Shown here: in pieces, positions 1 to 8,366 of the stretch
Layout: every line of letters begins with the position of its first letter
Numbering within the stretch: the first letter of the stretch is position 1
DNA from: Isosphaeraceae bacterium
Lineage (GTDB): Bacteria > Planctomycetota > Planctomycetia > Isosphaerales > Isosphaeraceae
Reading direction: 5' to 3'
NCBI GenBank assembly: GCA_031291845.1
Contig: JARLIH010000198.1
Span: 1-54,285 of the forward strand
Length of the DNA: 54,285 nucleotides
The notes under the pieces: generated by a model
The model's input: only the letters and a program-made list of their open reading frames with translations
Database searches by the model: none
Told to the model about the DNA's origin: nothing
Program-made: the position numbers and the translations under genes

Positions 1-230
1 CCGCACTCTTGCACCGTTAAACGCCTTCCCACTCAGCGCCGTCGCCGCCTGAGGAAGCTCAGTCGCGTTCGGACTGAGTTTGTTGCGCGCAGCACGGTGA
101 GACCCGCGACGTGAAAGCAGACTTTTGACGCGGGCGTCTGATCAGCACGCCGGAAGTGATCCTGGAAGAGCTGACGCTGGCGGATGAGCTCCTCTCTCGG
201 GGGAATTCCGAGGAGTAGCCCGAACGCGGG
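1..230. other. Window edge, no convincing gene
   Basis: I see no complete gene here. A short open stretch at about 130-220 on the plus strand reads like a protein tail (ending at the TAG at 218-220), but a stop lies just upstream in frame and no ribosome-binding site is visible, so it could be a decayed gene end. A perfect 7-bp hairpin (CTCAGTC/GACTGAG, 58-78) followed by a T-rich stretch might terminate a gene to the left of the window. Confidence 0.3.
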
Positions 231-1952
231 TCATGATTCCGAGACCACCGGCATCTCGCCCGTGCCGGGCTTTGCCTCGCCGCCTCGCCTCATCGGCAGC
301 TCGATCGTGAACGTTGAGCCTTGACCGAGCTGCGACGTCACGACGATCTTGCCCCCGTGCTCGCGGACGATCTTCTGCGAGACGGGGAGGCCAAGGCCGG
401 TCCCGCGCGCTCCCTTGGTCGAGGCGAAGATCTGGAAGATCGAGGCGATCTCGGCCTCGGGGATGCCAACGCCGTTATCCGTGACCGCGACCTTGGCGGT
501 GCTGGACTCGGGGTCCCAGGACGTCGCGACCGTCACGCGGGCGCCGGCGACCCCTTCGGCGGCGTCGATCGCGTTGGTGACGATGTTGAGGATCGCGCGG
601 TGGAGACCGTCGGGATCGATCATCACCTGGGGCAATCCCGAGTCCGGGCGCCAGGTGAGCTCGACGCTCAGTTCCTGGGCGCGCGACTGCATCAGCTCGA
701 CGACGTCGGAAACGATCTCGTTCAGGTCGGTCGGCTCGAGCGCGGGCTCTCGGTCCTTCGAGAAGGAGAGCATGTCCATGACCAGGTTGTAGATCTTGGC
801 CTGGTTCTTCTCGACGATCGTCCACCCGCGGCGGACGATCGTTTCGTCCTTCTCGTTGAGGCCCATGTCGATGAGGTAGCTGCCGCCGCGGATCCCTTGG
901 AGGATGTTCTTGATGTGGTGCGAGAGCGTCGCGATCGTCTGGCCGACCGCGGCGAGCCGTTCCGCCTGGAGCTTGGCCTGGTAGAAGACGGTGTTCTCGA
1001 TCGCCAAGCCGGCCTGGTGGCCGATGGCGACCATCAGCATGAGGTGGTCCTGCGTGAAACGACCGCGCGGGCCGTCCTTCCCTCCGGGCCCGGTCAGCGC
1101 GAAGCCGCTGGCCGCCTGGATGTCGGCGTAAATCACGCCGAGCGTCACGTGGCGCCCCTGGACCGGGACGCAAATGGCCTCGCGAATGCCGTAGTCGACG
1201 ATCGACTGTGCTGGGCTGAAGCGCTTGTCGCCCGGGGCGTCCGACGTGATCACCCCCTGCCCTTGCTCGAGCACGTGGTCGACGATCGACCGCGAAATGG
1301 TCAGCCGCTCGTTCGGCTCGGCCGGCCCGCGCCAGCGGACGGCTTTGGGGACGAGCCGGCCCTCGTCGTCCTTCAGGAGGATTGCTCCTCGGTCGGCCCC
1401 GATCGACTCGAACACCAGCTCGAGGATCTGGGGCAGCAGGCTGTCGAGCTCGACCACGTGGCTGATGGCCTGCGTGGCCCGGTACATGACCGACAGGTTG
1501 ACCAGCCGGTCCCTGAGCCACCCGCCCGCCACTTCAGGGGCCTGAAGCACGCGCGAGCCCTCGCCCGCCGGGATGCTCTTGAGAATCGCCGAGCGGTCCT
1601 CGGGACTGGCGCGCTGGAGCACGTCGACCCGCGCGGTCAGGTCGCGGTCGTCCTTGGTTTGCCCTTCGTTGAACAGGAGCACCGTCTGGCCAAGCTGAAC
1701 CCGGTCGCCCGAACGCAGCGTCGACTGATCGATAGGTTTACCGTTGACGTAGGTGCCGTTGGCCGAACCGAGGTCGACGATCCGGAACGACTGATCGTCG
1801 CCGGGCCGCACTTCGGCGTGGCGTCGGGAGACCTCGGTGTCGTGGAGCCGGATCGCGTTCGAGTTGTCTCGCCCCAGGGCCAACGGCTTCGAGGCCTTCA
1901 GCTCAAACCGCTTTCCCTGGTCGGCCCCTTGGATCACAAACAAGGAGGCCAC
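231..1952 (-). CDS. FHA-GAF sensor histidine kinase
   Basis: A 573-residue soluble histidine kinase with no membrane segment, so probably a cytoplasmic sensor. Residues about 23-95 form an FHA phosphopeptide-binding domain (GRDNSN at 27, SRRHAEV at 42, NGTYVNG at 65). Residues about 165-325 look like a GAF domain. The dimerisation and phosphoacceptor segment is near 335-400 (LSHHIKNILQG, His345 the likely phosphorylated residue). The HATPase domain follows at about 405-556, with N box Asn460, DNGVGIP at 492 and GTGLGL at 517. No receiver domain or adjacent response regulator gene is present, so its partner is unknown. The FHA domain suggests that it also reads Ser/Thr phosphorylation, plausible in a genome with many Ser/Thr kinases. 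The DUF6263-like gene lies 142 bp upstream on the same strand. Confidence 0.9.
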   Translation of the reverse strand: MASLFVIQGADQGKRFELKASKPLALGRDNSNAIRLHDTEVSRRHAEVRPGDDQSFRIVDLGSANGTYVNGKPIDQSTLRSGDRVQLGQTVLLFNEGQTKDDRDLTARVDVLQRASPEDRSAILKSIPAGEGSRVLQAPEVAGGWLRDRLVNLSVMYRATQAISHVVELDSLLPQILELVFESIGADRGAILLKDDEGRLVPKAVRWRGPAEPNERLTISRSIVDHVLEQGQGVITSDAPGDKRFSPAQSIVDYGIREAICVPVQGRHVTLGVIYADIQAASGFALTGPGGKDGPRGRFTQDHLMLMVAIGHQAGLAIENTVFYQAKLQAERLAAVGQTIATLSHHIKNILQGIRGGSYLIDMGLNEKDETIVRRGWTIVEKNQAKIYNLVMDMLSFSKDREPALEPTDLNEIVSDVVELMQSRAQELSVELTWRPDSGLPQVMIDPDGLHRAILNIVTNAIDAAEGVAGARVTVATSWDPESSTAKVAVTDNGVGIPEAEIASIFQIFASTKGARGTGLGLPVSQKIVREHGGKIVVTSQLGQGSTFTIELPMRRGGEAKPGTGEMPVVSES

Positions 1953-2094
1953 GACAGTCTCTTCTCCTCGGCCGGGGGGCGCGCAGACATAAATGGCTGG
2001 TAGTCCAGTCGTTCAGCCTACTCGACCCCGCGCGCGGCGTCAACCGTCGCGCGGGGGCCGGGCTCCGTCGTCCGAGCGCGCCGCGCCGCGTCCT

Positions 2095-3039
2095 TCATTT
2101 CGCGTTCTGGCGCGTGGCCACCGTCTCGTAAGTGAGGTCGAGCTTGCCGGGAATTTCTTGATCGTTGGCCTTGAAATCAATCGTTCCCTTGATTCGATCG
2201 ACCTCCTTGCGCTCGACCAGCTCGCCCGCGTCGCGGTCGAAGAGCATATGCCCCTCCGACGATTCGATCTTGAGCTCGCTCTTTGTCGGCTTCAGCGGCG
2301 ACTTCGCCTCCGGGTCCATCTTGTAGTTCACGTCGAGCGCGGTGATCGCGATCTTGTCGAGCGTGCGACCGTTTTTCTCAACCGTTCCTTTGTATTCGTA
2401 CCGGCGGCGGAACGTCAGCGTCTGACCGTTGCCGATCGGCTCTTCGTCGGTATGTTCCCAAGTCTCCCCTTCCCGCACGAGGATCTGCGGGAGGTTCCCC
2501 TGCGACTTCTCGAATTGCTGCTTGTAACGATCGGCAACCTGCTCGGGTTTGAGAAGCTCCTGGGCCATGGGGTCGAGGTCCTTCGCCGCGTCGGCGATCT
2601 TGTCGGCCCCATCGACGGCCTTCACCTGGTTCTTGTCGTCGAGAACGACGGTGAGCTGTTTGCCGACCAGCGCCTTGATGATGTCGCTCACGAACGCAAG
2701 CTGCGGTAGGGCAGGCTTCGCGTTCGGGTCGGCCGAGTCGAACGTGAACGTCATACCGCCCGCCTCGATCTGAATGCGCATCGCGTCGATCGTCTGCGCG
2801 ATCGGCAACGTTCCATCCGCCGCGCGCTTACCGACCTTGGACGTTCCCGAGGTGACTTGCTCCGAAGTCGATTCGATGCTCATGCCCCCCAGGGTGAGGA
2901 CCTGTTGCGCCTTCACCGTCGACGTGAAGCCGGAGGCGCGACCTTCCTTGTGCTTGTACTCGAGCTTGACCTGGGCAACGGCGATCGACGCCGTTCCCAG
3001 GCTCAAGGCCAACGAACAGACCAGCGCACGGCGCAGCAT
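2095..3039 (-). CDS. Secreted DUF6263-like protein
   Basis: A 314-residue protein with a clear signal peptide (MLRRALVCSLALSLGTASIAVAQ), so exported. The start at 3039 is preferred over an upstream in-frame one because GGAG lies about 10 nt upstream and the signal peptide begins there. The mature part is a beta-rich, mostly hydrophilic domain with repeated features such as VEKNGRTLDKIAI and LVERKEVDRIKGTIDF. The overall pattern matches what I know of DUF6263, a family of extracytoplasmic proteins of unknown function common in planctomycetes and Bacteroidota. No catalytic motif is visible. It may share a transcript with the histidine kinase gene downstream, but the gap of about 140 bp leaves this open. 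Confidence 0.7.
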   Translation of the reverse strand: MLRRALVCSLALSLGTASIAVAQVKLEYKHKEGRASGFTSTVKAQQVLTLGGMSIESTSEQVTSGTSKVGKRAADGTLPIAQTIDAMRIQIEAGGMTFTFDSADPNAKPALPQLAFVSDIIKALVGKQLTVVLDDKNQVKAVDGADKIADAAKDLDPMAQELLKPEQVADRYKQQFEKSQGNLPQILVREGETWEHTDEEPIGNGQTLTFRRRYEYKGTVEKNGRTLDKIAITALDVNYKMDPEAKSPLKPTKSELKIESSEGHMLFDRDAGELVERKEVDRIKGTIDFKANDQEIPGKLDLTYETVATRQNAK

Positions 3040-3175
3040 GGGAGTCAATTCTCCGGGGGGGATGGGGTGTAGTGCCGGCAGTCGACCGACGACCGAGGTC
3101 GGAGAGTGTTCGCCGGCGCTCGGAAAACATTTCGTGGATCTGCGATCCATGCGCCAGTTCTTCACGGCGGCATGG

Positions 3176-4297
3176 TCACGACTGCGGCGTGAAGACGATC
3201 ACTTCAATTCGCCGCGGAGGCTGCTGCTCACGCTTCTCTTGCCCGGGCAGGGTGCGCGGTGACTCTGAGCCGAACCCGACGGAGGCGACTTTGCGAGTCG
3301 CGAACCAACCGGCGGAGTCGATCGCGAAGCGCGTCACGAGGTACTTGCGGACGGCTTCAGCCTGTTCCTGCGTGAGGGCCTGGGCCAGCTCCGAGTCACC
3401 CGCGTCGTCGGTAAACGCGGCAATCACCACCTCCGACTTGGCGCGGCTCGCTTGCTTCAACCACGCCCCAATGCCGTCGAGCTTGTTCCGGCCCTCGACG
3501 GTCAGCACGGAACGGCCGGGCTCGAACAGTTCCGCCTCGCGCAACGTCCGGCTGTCGCGCGCATCGCCGGGGTGGAAGAGCACCCGATCGCGGTCGAAGA
3601 ACGCGCGGTCGTTGAAGTAGCGCGACAGGGGCCACGTGCGCTTGAGCGCGGCCAGGTTTTCCTCCAGGTCGTTGAGCGTCCGTTCGCCGCGGTCCGAAAG
3701 GGACACGATCTTGCGATAAGCCGCGTCGTCCTGCACGAGCTTGCCGAGGCTTCCTTCCCCCTTGCGGATCGAGCCGGCGATCGCGTTGATCTCCCCCAGG
3801 CCCTGGGTCGCGGCCGTCGCCACGGCGTCGATGCGCTGGAGTGACGCCCGCGCATCGTGGAGCAAGTCGCCGACTTCCACCGGCTTTTCGGCCTGGATGA
3901 AGCCCCCCTTCGCCAGCAGCGGCGCGTCGGCGCGACCGGGGAGGATCTCGACGACTTTCGCGCCGACGACGCCTTCGGTCACGATCCGCGCGACGGCGTC
4001 GGCCCGGACGAGCGGACGGAGCCGCGCGTCGATCCGAAAGACCAAGGTCACGGGCTCCCCGGGCGCACCCGGCGGAACGACTCCCTCGACGACCCCGGCA
4101 TCGATCCCCTGCACGCGCACGCGGTCCCCCGTCTCGACTCCGCCGATCATGGCGAACCGAGCCTTCACTGGGAACGTCCGCTGGACGCGCCATTGCCGCC
4201 GGGAGACCTCCGTCACCCCGAACCCCGCCAGCGCCAGGACCGCAAGCACGAACCCGGCGTTCGCCAAAGCCCGCCACCGCCCTATCTCGCGCTGCAT
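3176..4297 (-). CDS. MCE (MlaD-like) protein fused to OmpA-like domain
   Basis: A 373-residue envelope protein. Residues 12-29 form an N-terminal membrane anchor. Residues about 43-122 are an MCE/MlaD domain (RFAMIGGVETGDRVRVQGI, then VTEGVVGAKVVEI), the hallmark of ABC-linked lipid transport. A helical stretch (about 145-225) with GEGSLGKLVQDDAAY follows, as in other MlaD-like proteins. Residues about 258-372 resemble an OmpA C-terminal peptidoglycan-binding domain: LTVEGRNKLDGIGAWL, then FTDDAGDSELAQALTQEQAEAV, then GFGSESP and RRIEVIVF. The Asp of the binding motif is present, but the usual Arg of LSxxRA is Gln (LTQEQA). The start at 4297 removes 17 residues encoded by a repeat. The MlaE-like permease is upstream on the same strand; no MlaF-type ATPase gene is in the window. 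Likely role: lipid trafficking between membranes. Confidence 0.8.
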   Translation of the reverse strand: MQREIGRWRALANAGFVLAVLALAGFGVTEVSRRQWRVQRTFPVKARFAMIGGVETGDRVRVQGIDAGVVEGVVPPGAPGEPVTLVFRIDARLRPLVRADAVARIVTEGVVGAKVVEILPGRADAPLLAKGGFIQAEKPVEVGDLLHDARASLQRIDAVATAATQGLGEINAIAGSIRKGEGSLGKLVQDDAAYRKIVSLSDRGERTLNDLEENLAALKRTWPLSRYFNDRAFFDRDRVLFHPGDARDSRTLREAELFEPGRSVLTVEGRNKLDGIGAWLKQASRAKSEVVIAAFTDDAGDSELAQALTQEQAEAVRKYLVTRFAIDSAGWFATRKVASVGFGSESPRTLPGQEKREQQPPRRIEVIVFTPQS

Positions 4298-4320
4298 GGC
4301 TCTCACCGCTGGGGAAGAAG

Positions 4321-4580
4321 AGGTTTCACCGCAGAGAACGCGGAGCACGCAGAGAATCAGACCGAGAAAGACTCATGAGGATTCCGATCGAGCAATCCAT
4401 TCGAGCTCAACGGCTCACTTATGATTCTAGCGGTCCTCGCAGGAAAAGACGACACACTGCGATCGAAATCCGGCGACAAGCAATCCAAAAGCACAACAAT
4501 CTCAAAATCATATTATACACGATCGATTTATGGCAATACAACGTCTCTGTCGTTCTCTGCGATCTTTGCGGTGAAACCTC
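4321..4580. repeat. AT-rich element bounded by inverted repeats
   Basis: The left end (about 4321-4358) and the reverse complement of the right end (about 4541-4580) both begin GGTTTCACCGCA and continue with related GCAGAGAA-type words. The roughly 180 bp between them is markedly AT-rich compared with its surroundings and has no gene. The element lies between the mlaE-like and mlaD-like genes and supplies the in-frame upstream extension of the latter. It resembles a small non-autonomous inverted-repeat element, though I see no target-site duplication and no transposase. Confidence 0.5.
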
Positions 4581-4604
4581 CTCGTTCTCGGCGTCGAGGT
4601 CTCT

Positions 4605-5390
4605 TCAATCTTTCCATCCCATCGTTTCCACCAACGTCTGAATCCAGGGCACGAGCACGACGTTCGCGGCGAAGACCGCCAGCATCGAGCGGACCACGCC
4701 GCGTGTCGCCGCGCGGCCGACCCCCTCGGTCGAGCGGTCGGCACGGAGGCCGGTCCAGCAGCCGATCAGGCCGATGAGCAGACCGAAGACGGCCGTCTTG
4801 AGCGTCGCCGGGATCATGTCCGCCAGGCGCAGGAAGAGGAGCGACCGCTGCCAGAAGACCTGCGGCGAGAGACCGCCGGCGGTCAGCTCGGCCAGCAGGC
4901 CGCCGAGGACGGCGGAGGCGTCGAGGACGACCGTCAAGAACGGCACTGCCAGCGCGCACGCCAAGGCGCGGGGGGCGACGAGGGTCGGGACCGGCGGGGC
5001 CCCGAGAACGGTCAGGGCGTCGACCTCGTCCGTCAGGGTCATCGAGCCGAGCTCGGCCGCGAGCCCTGCCCCCATCCGGCCGGCGACGAGCAACCCCGCC
5101 AGGAGCGGACCGGTTTCGACCAGGACGGCGACGGTCAGCACGCTCGGCAGCGTCGCCTCGGCGCCGTAGCTCGAGAGCAACCGGTGCGTTTGCAGCCAGG
5201 TCACGAGTCCGACGCTGAGCCCCGCCGCGGCAATGACCGGCAGGCTCCCCCAAGCGACCCGCTCGAACTGGCCCATGACCTCCCCCGCTCGCCTGACGAG
5301 CGCCCGAGGGGACGCCGCGACCGCTCGGAGCGCGAAGTCCACGAACCGGCCCAGTTGCTCCAGCGGCTCAATCGCTCCCGCCAGCCCCAT
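4605..5390 (-). CDS. MlaE-family ABC transporter permease
   Basis: A 261-residue integral membrane protein whose length and pattern fit the MlaE/YrbE permease family, which moves phospholipids with an MCE protein and an ATPase. It has the amphipathic N-terminal region (FVDFALRAVAASPRALVRRAGEVM) followed by hydrophobic helices. Family-typical stretches include ETGPLLAGLLVAGRMGAGLA, ELGSMTLTDEVDALTVLG and the C-terminal CWTGLRADRSTEGVGRAATR. The start at 5390 is chosen because GGGGAG lies 7-8 nt upstream and the family begins near here; an upstream in-frame extension of 45 residues looks spurious. The gene precedes the MCE-OmpA gene on the same strand, separated by the inverted-repeat element, so the two probably form a lipid-transport system. 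The ATPase must be encoded elsewhere. Confidence 0.85.
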   Translation of the reverse strand: MGLAGAIEPLEQLGRFVDFALRAVAASPRALVRRAGEVMGQFERVAWGSLPVIAAAGLSVGLVTWLQTHRLLSSYGAEATLPSVLTVAVLVETGPLLAGLLVAGRMGAGLAAELGSMTLTDEVDALTVLGAPPVPTLVAPRALACALAVPFLTVVLDASAVLGGLLAELTAGGLSPQVFWQRSLLFLRLADMIPATLKTAVFGLLIGLIGCWTGLRADRSTEGVGRAATRGVVRSMLAVFAANVVLVPWIQTLVETMGWKD

Positions 5391-5546
5391 CGTCGGTCTC
5401 CCCGGCCTCGGCGTCGGCCGCAGCCTATGAGACTCTTCGCACGAGGCGACGGCTTCTTCAAGACCCAGGAGGTCCACGAATGGGTTTTTTACAAATGTAA
5501 GGCGGGTCAGCGCGCAGGGCGCCAACCCATCATGCCGTGCTGGGGC

Positions 5547-6182
5547 TCACGCGGCGGCGGAGGCGGTTTCCGCGGTAACCGGCTCGCCGGCACCGACCGC
5601 GCGCCGGCCGCGCCGGCGCTCCAGGATCAGGCCGACGCCCTCGAGCGCGGCCCACCAGGAGACGCCGTAGATGAGGTAGTTCCACGCCGGGAACAGCGCC
5701 ATCAGCAGGCCCGTGAAGTACATCTGAACCGCGAGGAAGAAGTAGCGCGGGTTGATGAGGTAGGCCATCATCATGAAGCCGAACGTGCTCAGCGTCGCCC
5801 AGACCGGCTTGAACCAGTCGAGGGCCCACCCCGTCATGGTGTTGAGCGACGCGACGTTGAACGACAGAATCAGGAACGTGGCCCAGAGGCGAACCATGAT
5901 CCCGGCAAGCGGGGTGGACCGAGACCACCCCTTCCCGACCACCCGCCCGAACAGGAAGATGTTGACGAACAGCTCGGCCGCCCAGAGCGCAACGAAGAGG
6001 GGCCGGGAGACGAGCTGGGCCGAGAAGAGCCCCTGCTCGAGGAGGAAGAAGGCCAGGTGGCTCCAACCGACCACGATCAATCCGAGGCCCCAACGGTCGC
6101 GCAAGGCAACCCGCTCCAGGTCGGCCACGAGGAGCGACTTCCACTCGGGCAACGGGCCGGGATAGTGTTTCCGATCGTCCAT
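5547..6182 (-). CDS. Multi-pass membrane protein, unknown function
   Basis: A 211-residue protein with about five hydrophobic segments (for example WGLGLIVVGWSHLAFFLLE, AELFVNIFLFGRVVG, FGFMMMAYLINPRYFFLAVQ, LLMALFPAWNYLIYGVSW) and a basic, Ala-rich C-terminal tail. I do not recognise the family and no catalytic motif stands out. It lies upstream of the mlaE-like gene on the same strand with a gap of about 155 bp, so co-transcription is possible. It diverges from the aldo/keto reductase gene across about 100 bp. Confidence 0.7.
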   Translation of the reverse strand: MDDRKHYPGPLPEWKSLLVADLERVALRDRWGLGLIVVGWSHLAFFLLEQGLFSAQLVSRPLFVALWAAELFVNIFLFGRVVGKGWSRSTPLAGIMVRLWATFLILSFNVASLNTMTGWALDWFKPVWATLSTFGFMMMAYLINPRYFFLAVQMYFTGLLMALFPAWNYLIYGVSWWAALEGVGLILERRRGRRAVGAGEPVTAETASAAA

Positions 6183-6286
6183 GGGCCACCCAATGGGAGA
6201 GTTCGGACAAGCTCTGCCAATTACAACGAGACGACCGGTCCCGTAATCAAGGCAAACGATTTTACTCCGGACGCATGGGAGAAGCG

Positions 6287-7285
6287 ATGAAACATCGGCG
6301 ATTGGGGCGAACGGGCTTGAAGGTTTCGGAGCTCTGTCTGGGCACGATGACCTTCGCGGGCCAGTGCGATGAGGCCACCGCGCACAAGATCATGGACGTC
6401 GCGGCGGGCGCGGGGGTGACGTTCCTGGACACGGCCGACGCGTACCCGATTCCCCCCGACCCGGAAACGGCAGGGCGGACCGAGGAGGTCATCGGCCGCT
6501 GGCTGAGCCGGCAAGCCCAGCGCGAGCGGTTCGTCGTGGCCACGAAGTGCCGCATCCGCGTGGGGCGCGGGCCGAACGACCAGGGGCTTTCGCGGCGGCA
6601 CATTCTCGCCGCGTGCGATGCGAGCCTGCGGCGCCTGAAGGCGGATTGCATCGACCTGTACCAGGCGCACATGCCCGACGCGGAGACGCCGATCGACGAG
6701 ACGCTGCGCGCGTTTGACGATCTCGTCCGCGCGGGGAAGGTCCGCTACGTCGGCTGCTCAAACTACGCGGCGTGGCAGCTTGCCCAGGCGCTCGGGATCA
6801 GCGCACAGCACGACTGGGCCCGCTACGACAGTGTCCAGCCGCGATACAACGTGCTGTACCGCGAGATCGAGGCCGAGCTGCTCCCGCTCTGCCGCGACCA
6901 AGGGGTCGGGGTGATTGTGTACAACCCGCTCGCCGGCGGCCTGCTCAGCGGCAAGCACCGCGGCGATGCGCCGCCGGAAGCCGGCACCCGGTTTACCCTG
7001 GGCGCTTCGGGCGAGCTCTATCGCGACCGCTATTGGCACGCGGCGCAGTTCGAGGCGGTCGAGACGCTGGGCAAGGTTGCGGCAGACCGGGGGGTAAGCC
7101 TCGCGACGCTCAGCGTCGCCTGGGTATTGGAGCAGCCGGGCGTCACCGCGGCCATCATCGGTGCCAGCCGGCCCGAGCAGTTGACGGAGACCCTTGCCGC
7201 CGCGGATTTCACGCTCGACGACGACCTGCGGGGCGCGTGCGAGTCCGTTTGGTGGACCCTGCCGCGCCGGCCGCCGGGGCGTTGA
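6287..7285 (+). CDS. Aldo/keto reductase
   Basis: A 332-residue NADP(H)-dependent oxidoreductase of the aldo/keto reductase superfamily, expected to be a cytoplasmic TIM barrel reducing carbonyl compounds. The N-terminus MKHRRLGRTGLKVSELCLGT is classic. The catalytic tetrad is recognisable: Asp48 and Tyr53 in LDTADAY, Lys87 in ATKCR and His128 in LYQAHMPD. The coenzyme-binding part (AAIIGASRPEQL) is near the C-terminus. The start at 6287 is preferred over the ATG at 6275 because GGGAGA sits just upstream of it and the family starts here. Substrate unknown. The gene stands alone, divergent from the membrane protein and convergent with the next gene. Confidence 0.92.
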   Translation: MKHRRLGRTGLKVSELCLGTMTFAGQCDEATAHKIMDVAAGAGVTFLDTADAYPIPPDPETAGRTEEVIGRWLSRQAQRERFVVATKCRIRVGRGPNDQGLSRRHILAACDASLRRLKADCIDLYQAHMPDAETPIDETLRAFDDLVRAGKVRYVGCSNYAAWQLAQALGISAQHDWARYDSVQPRYNVLYREIEAELLPLCRDQGVGVIVYNPLAGGLLSGKHRGDAPPEAGTRFTLGASGELYRDRYWHAAQFEAVETLGKVAADRGVSLATLSVAWVLEQPGVTAAIIGASRPEQLTETLAAADFTLDDDLRGACESVWWTLPRRPPGR

Positions 7286-7319
7286 TCATTGCGCCTGAAC
7301 GATGACCGATCGGGCACGC

Positions 7320-8366
7320 TTACCGGACCACGTGTCCGTCAACCACGGCGAAGAACTGGCCGCCGTGGTAGTTGAATCCGGCCAGGTTCGAGTGGTTGAA
7401 CGGGATCACCGTCGGTGTCGTATCGCTGGGAAACTGAATCACCAGCTCGTAGGGCTGGTGAATGTTCAGGTTGGTGGCCGGGACGAGCGTGACCGCGTTG
7501 GTGGTCGCGTTGTAGGCCGCGGAGTTGATCGGGATGACCACATCGTCCCGGGTCCCAAACCGACGGTCGCGACCGGCCGCGATGATCTTGTAGTTACTGA
7601 CGGTCTGCGCGTCGGCCGCGGATACCTGCTCGCCCAGCGTGACCACAAGGGAGGTTCGCTGGTTATGCACGCCGTAGCGGGCGACCGTCGTCGCTCCGGG
7701 GATATACTCGTACGTGACCGTGATGGTGCCCGTGGCCGTCGTCTGTACCGAGGTTTGCAAGTTACCGCCCGGGGCGGAGAAGGTCGTGATCGCCTGGGCC
7801 GACATGGTGGTGGTCAGCGTGGTTCGGCCTGCCGAGGCCGTGTAGAAGGCAAGCGACGCCGTGTCTGTCATCAAGGCCGGGCTGATGCTGCTCGTCACGA
7901 CCAAGGGGGCAAACGTCACGCCGCTGGTTCCGGCGTAATCGGTAATGCCGTCGTACGCGGTCGCGGTGAAGGACGGGGTCGATTTTGTCCCGGAGCCCGG
8001 CAGCGTCACGTTCAGGCCGGAGAGCGAGAAACTGTCTTGGACCTGCCCGGTGATCGTCGTGCCCGAAGACGTGCTGATGTTTTCGGCTTTGAGCTGACTC
8101 GTGAGCGTCCCGGTCTCGGTCACCAGGACGCCGACCAGGGTCCCCGCGGCCGGATTAAATAGCGTGAGCGAGGGCGAGAGGGGCGTCCCCGTAAAGTTCG
8201 TGAAGGTCGACCCCAGCGTAAGGGTCTGGGTCGCCGTCAGGACTGTGGCCAGCAAGGCCCTCGGTTCCATGCCCTCGAGGAGGGGTCTCGCCGCCCGTGT
8301 TCGTCCCGCATGCGCGCGCCGTGTCCGCCGAGACCCGTCCAGGCCCAATCGTCCAAGGATACCCAT
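7320..8366 (-). CDS. LEPR-XLL surface protein, choice-of-anchor-E-like
   Basis: A 348-residue probable exported protein. After a basic N-terminus (MGILGRLGLDGSRRTRRAH) comes EGMEPRALLA, which fits the LEPR-XLL N-terminal signature of planctomycete surface proteins. The following region, rich in Thr and Ser (TLTLGSTFTNFTGTPLSPSL, then FNPAAGTLVGVLVTETGTL), resembles the choice-of-anchor E type of beta-sandwich domain. The C-terminal part (VTLGEQVSAADAQTVSNYKI, then VTLVPATNLNIHQPYELVIQ) looks like a second Ig-like or SwmB-like fold. The start at 8366 has a weak GGGA upstream; an upstream in-frame extension is Arg-rich and unlikely. No enzymatic motif is seen; a structural or adhesive role is inferred only. 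Confidence 0.6.
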   Translation of the reverse strand: MGILGRLGLDGSRRTRRAHAGRTRAARPLLEGMEPRALLATVLTATQTLTLGSTFTNFTGTPLSPSLTLFNPAAGTLVGVLVTETGTLTSQLKAENISTSSGTTITGQVQDSFSLSGLNVTLPGSGTKSTPSFTATAYDGITDYAGTSGVTFAPLVVTSSISPALMTDTASLAFYTASAGRTTLTTTMSAQAITTFSAPGGNLQTSVQTTATGTITVTYEYIPGATTVARYGVHNQRTSLVVTLGEQVSAADAQTVSNYKIIAAGRDRRFGTRDDVVIPINSAAYNATTNAVTLVPATNLNIHQPYELVIQFPSDTTPTVIPFNHSNLAGFNYHGGQFFAVVDGHVVR

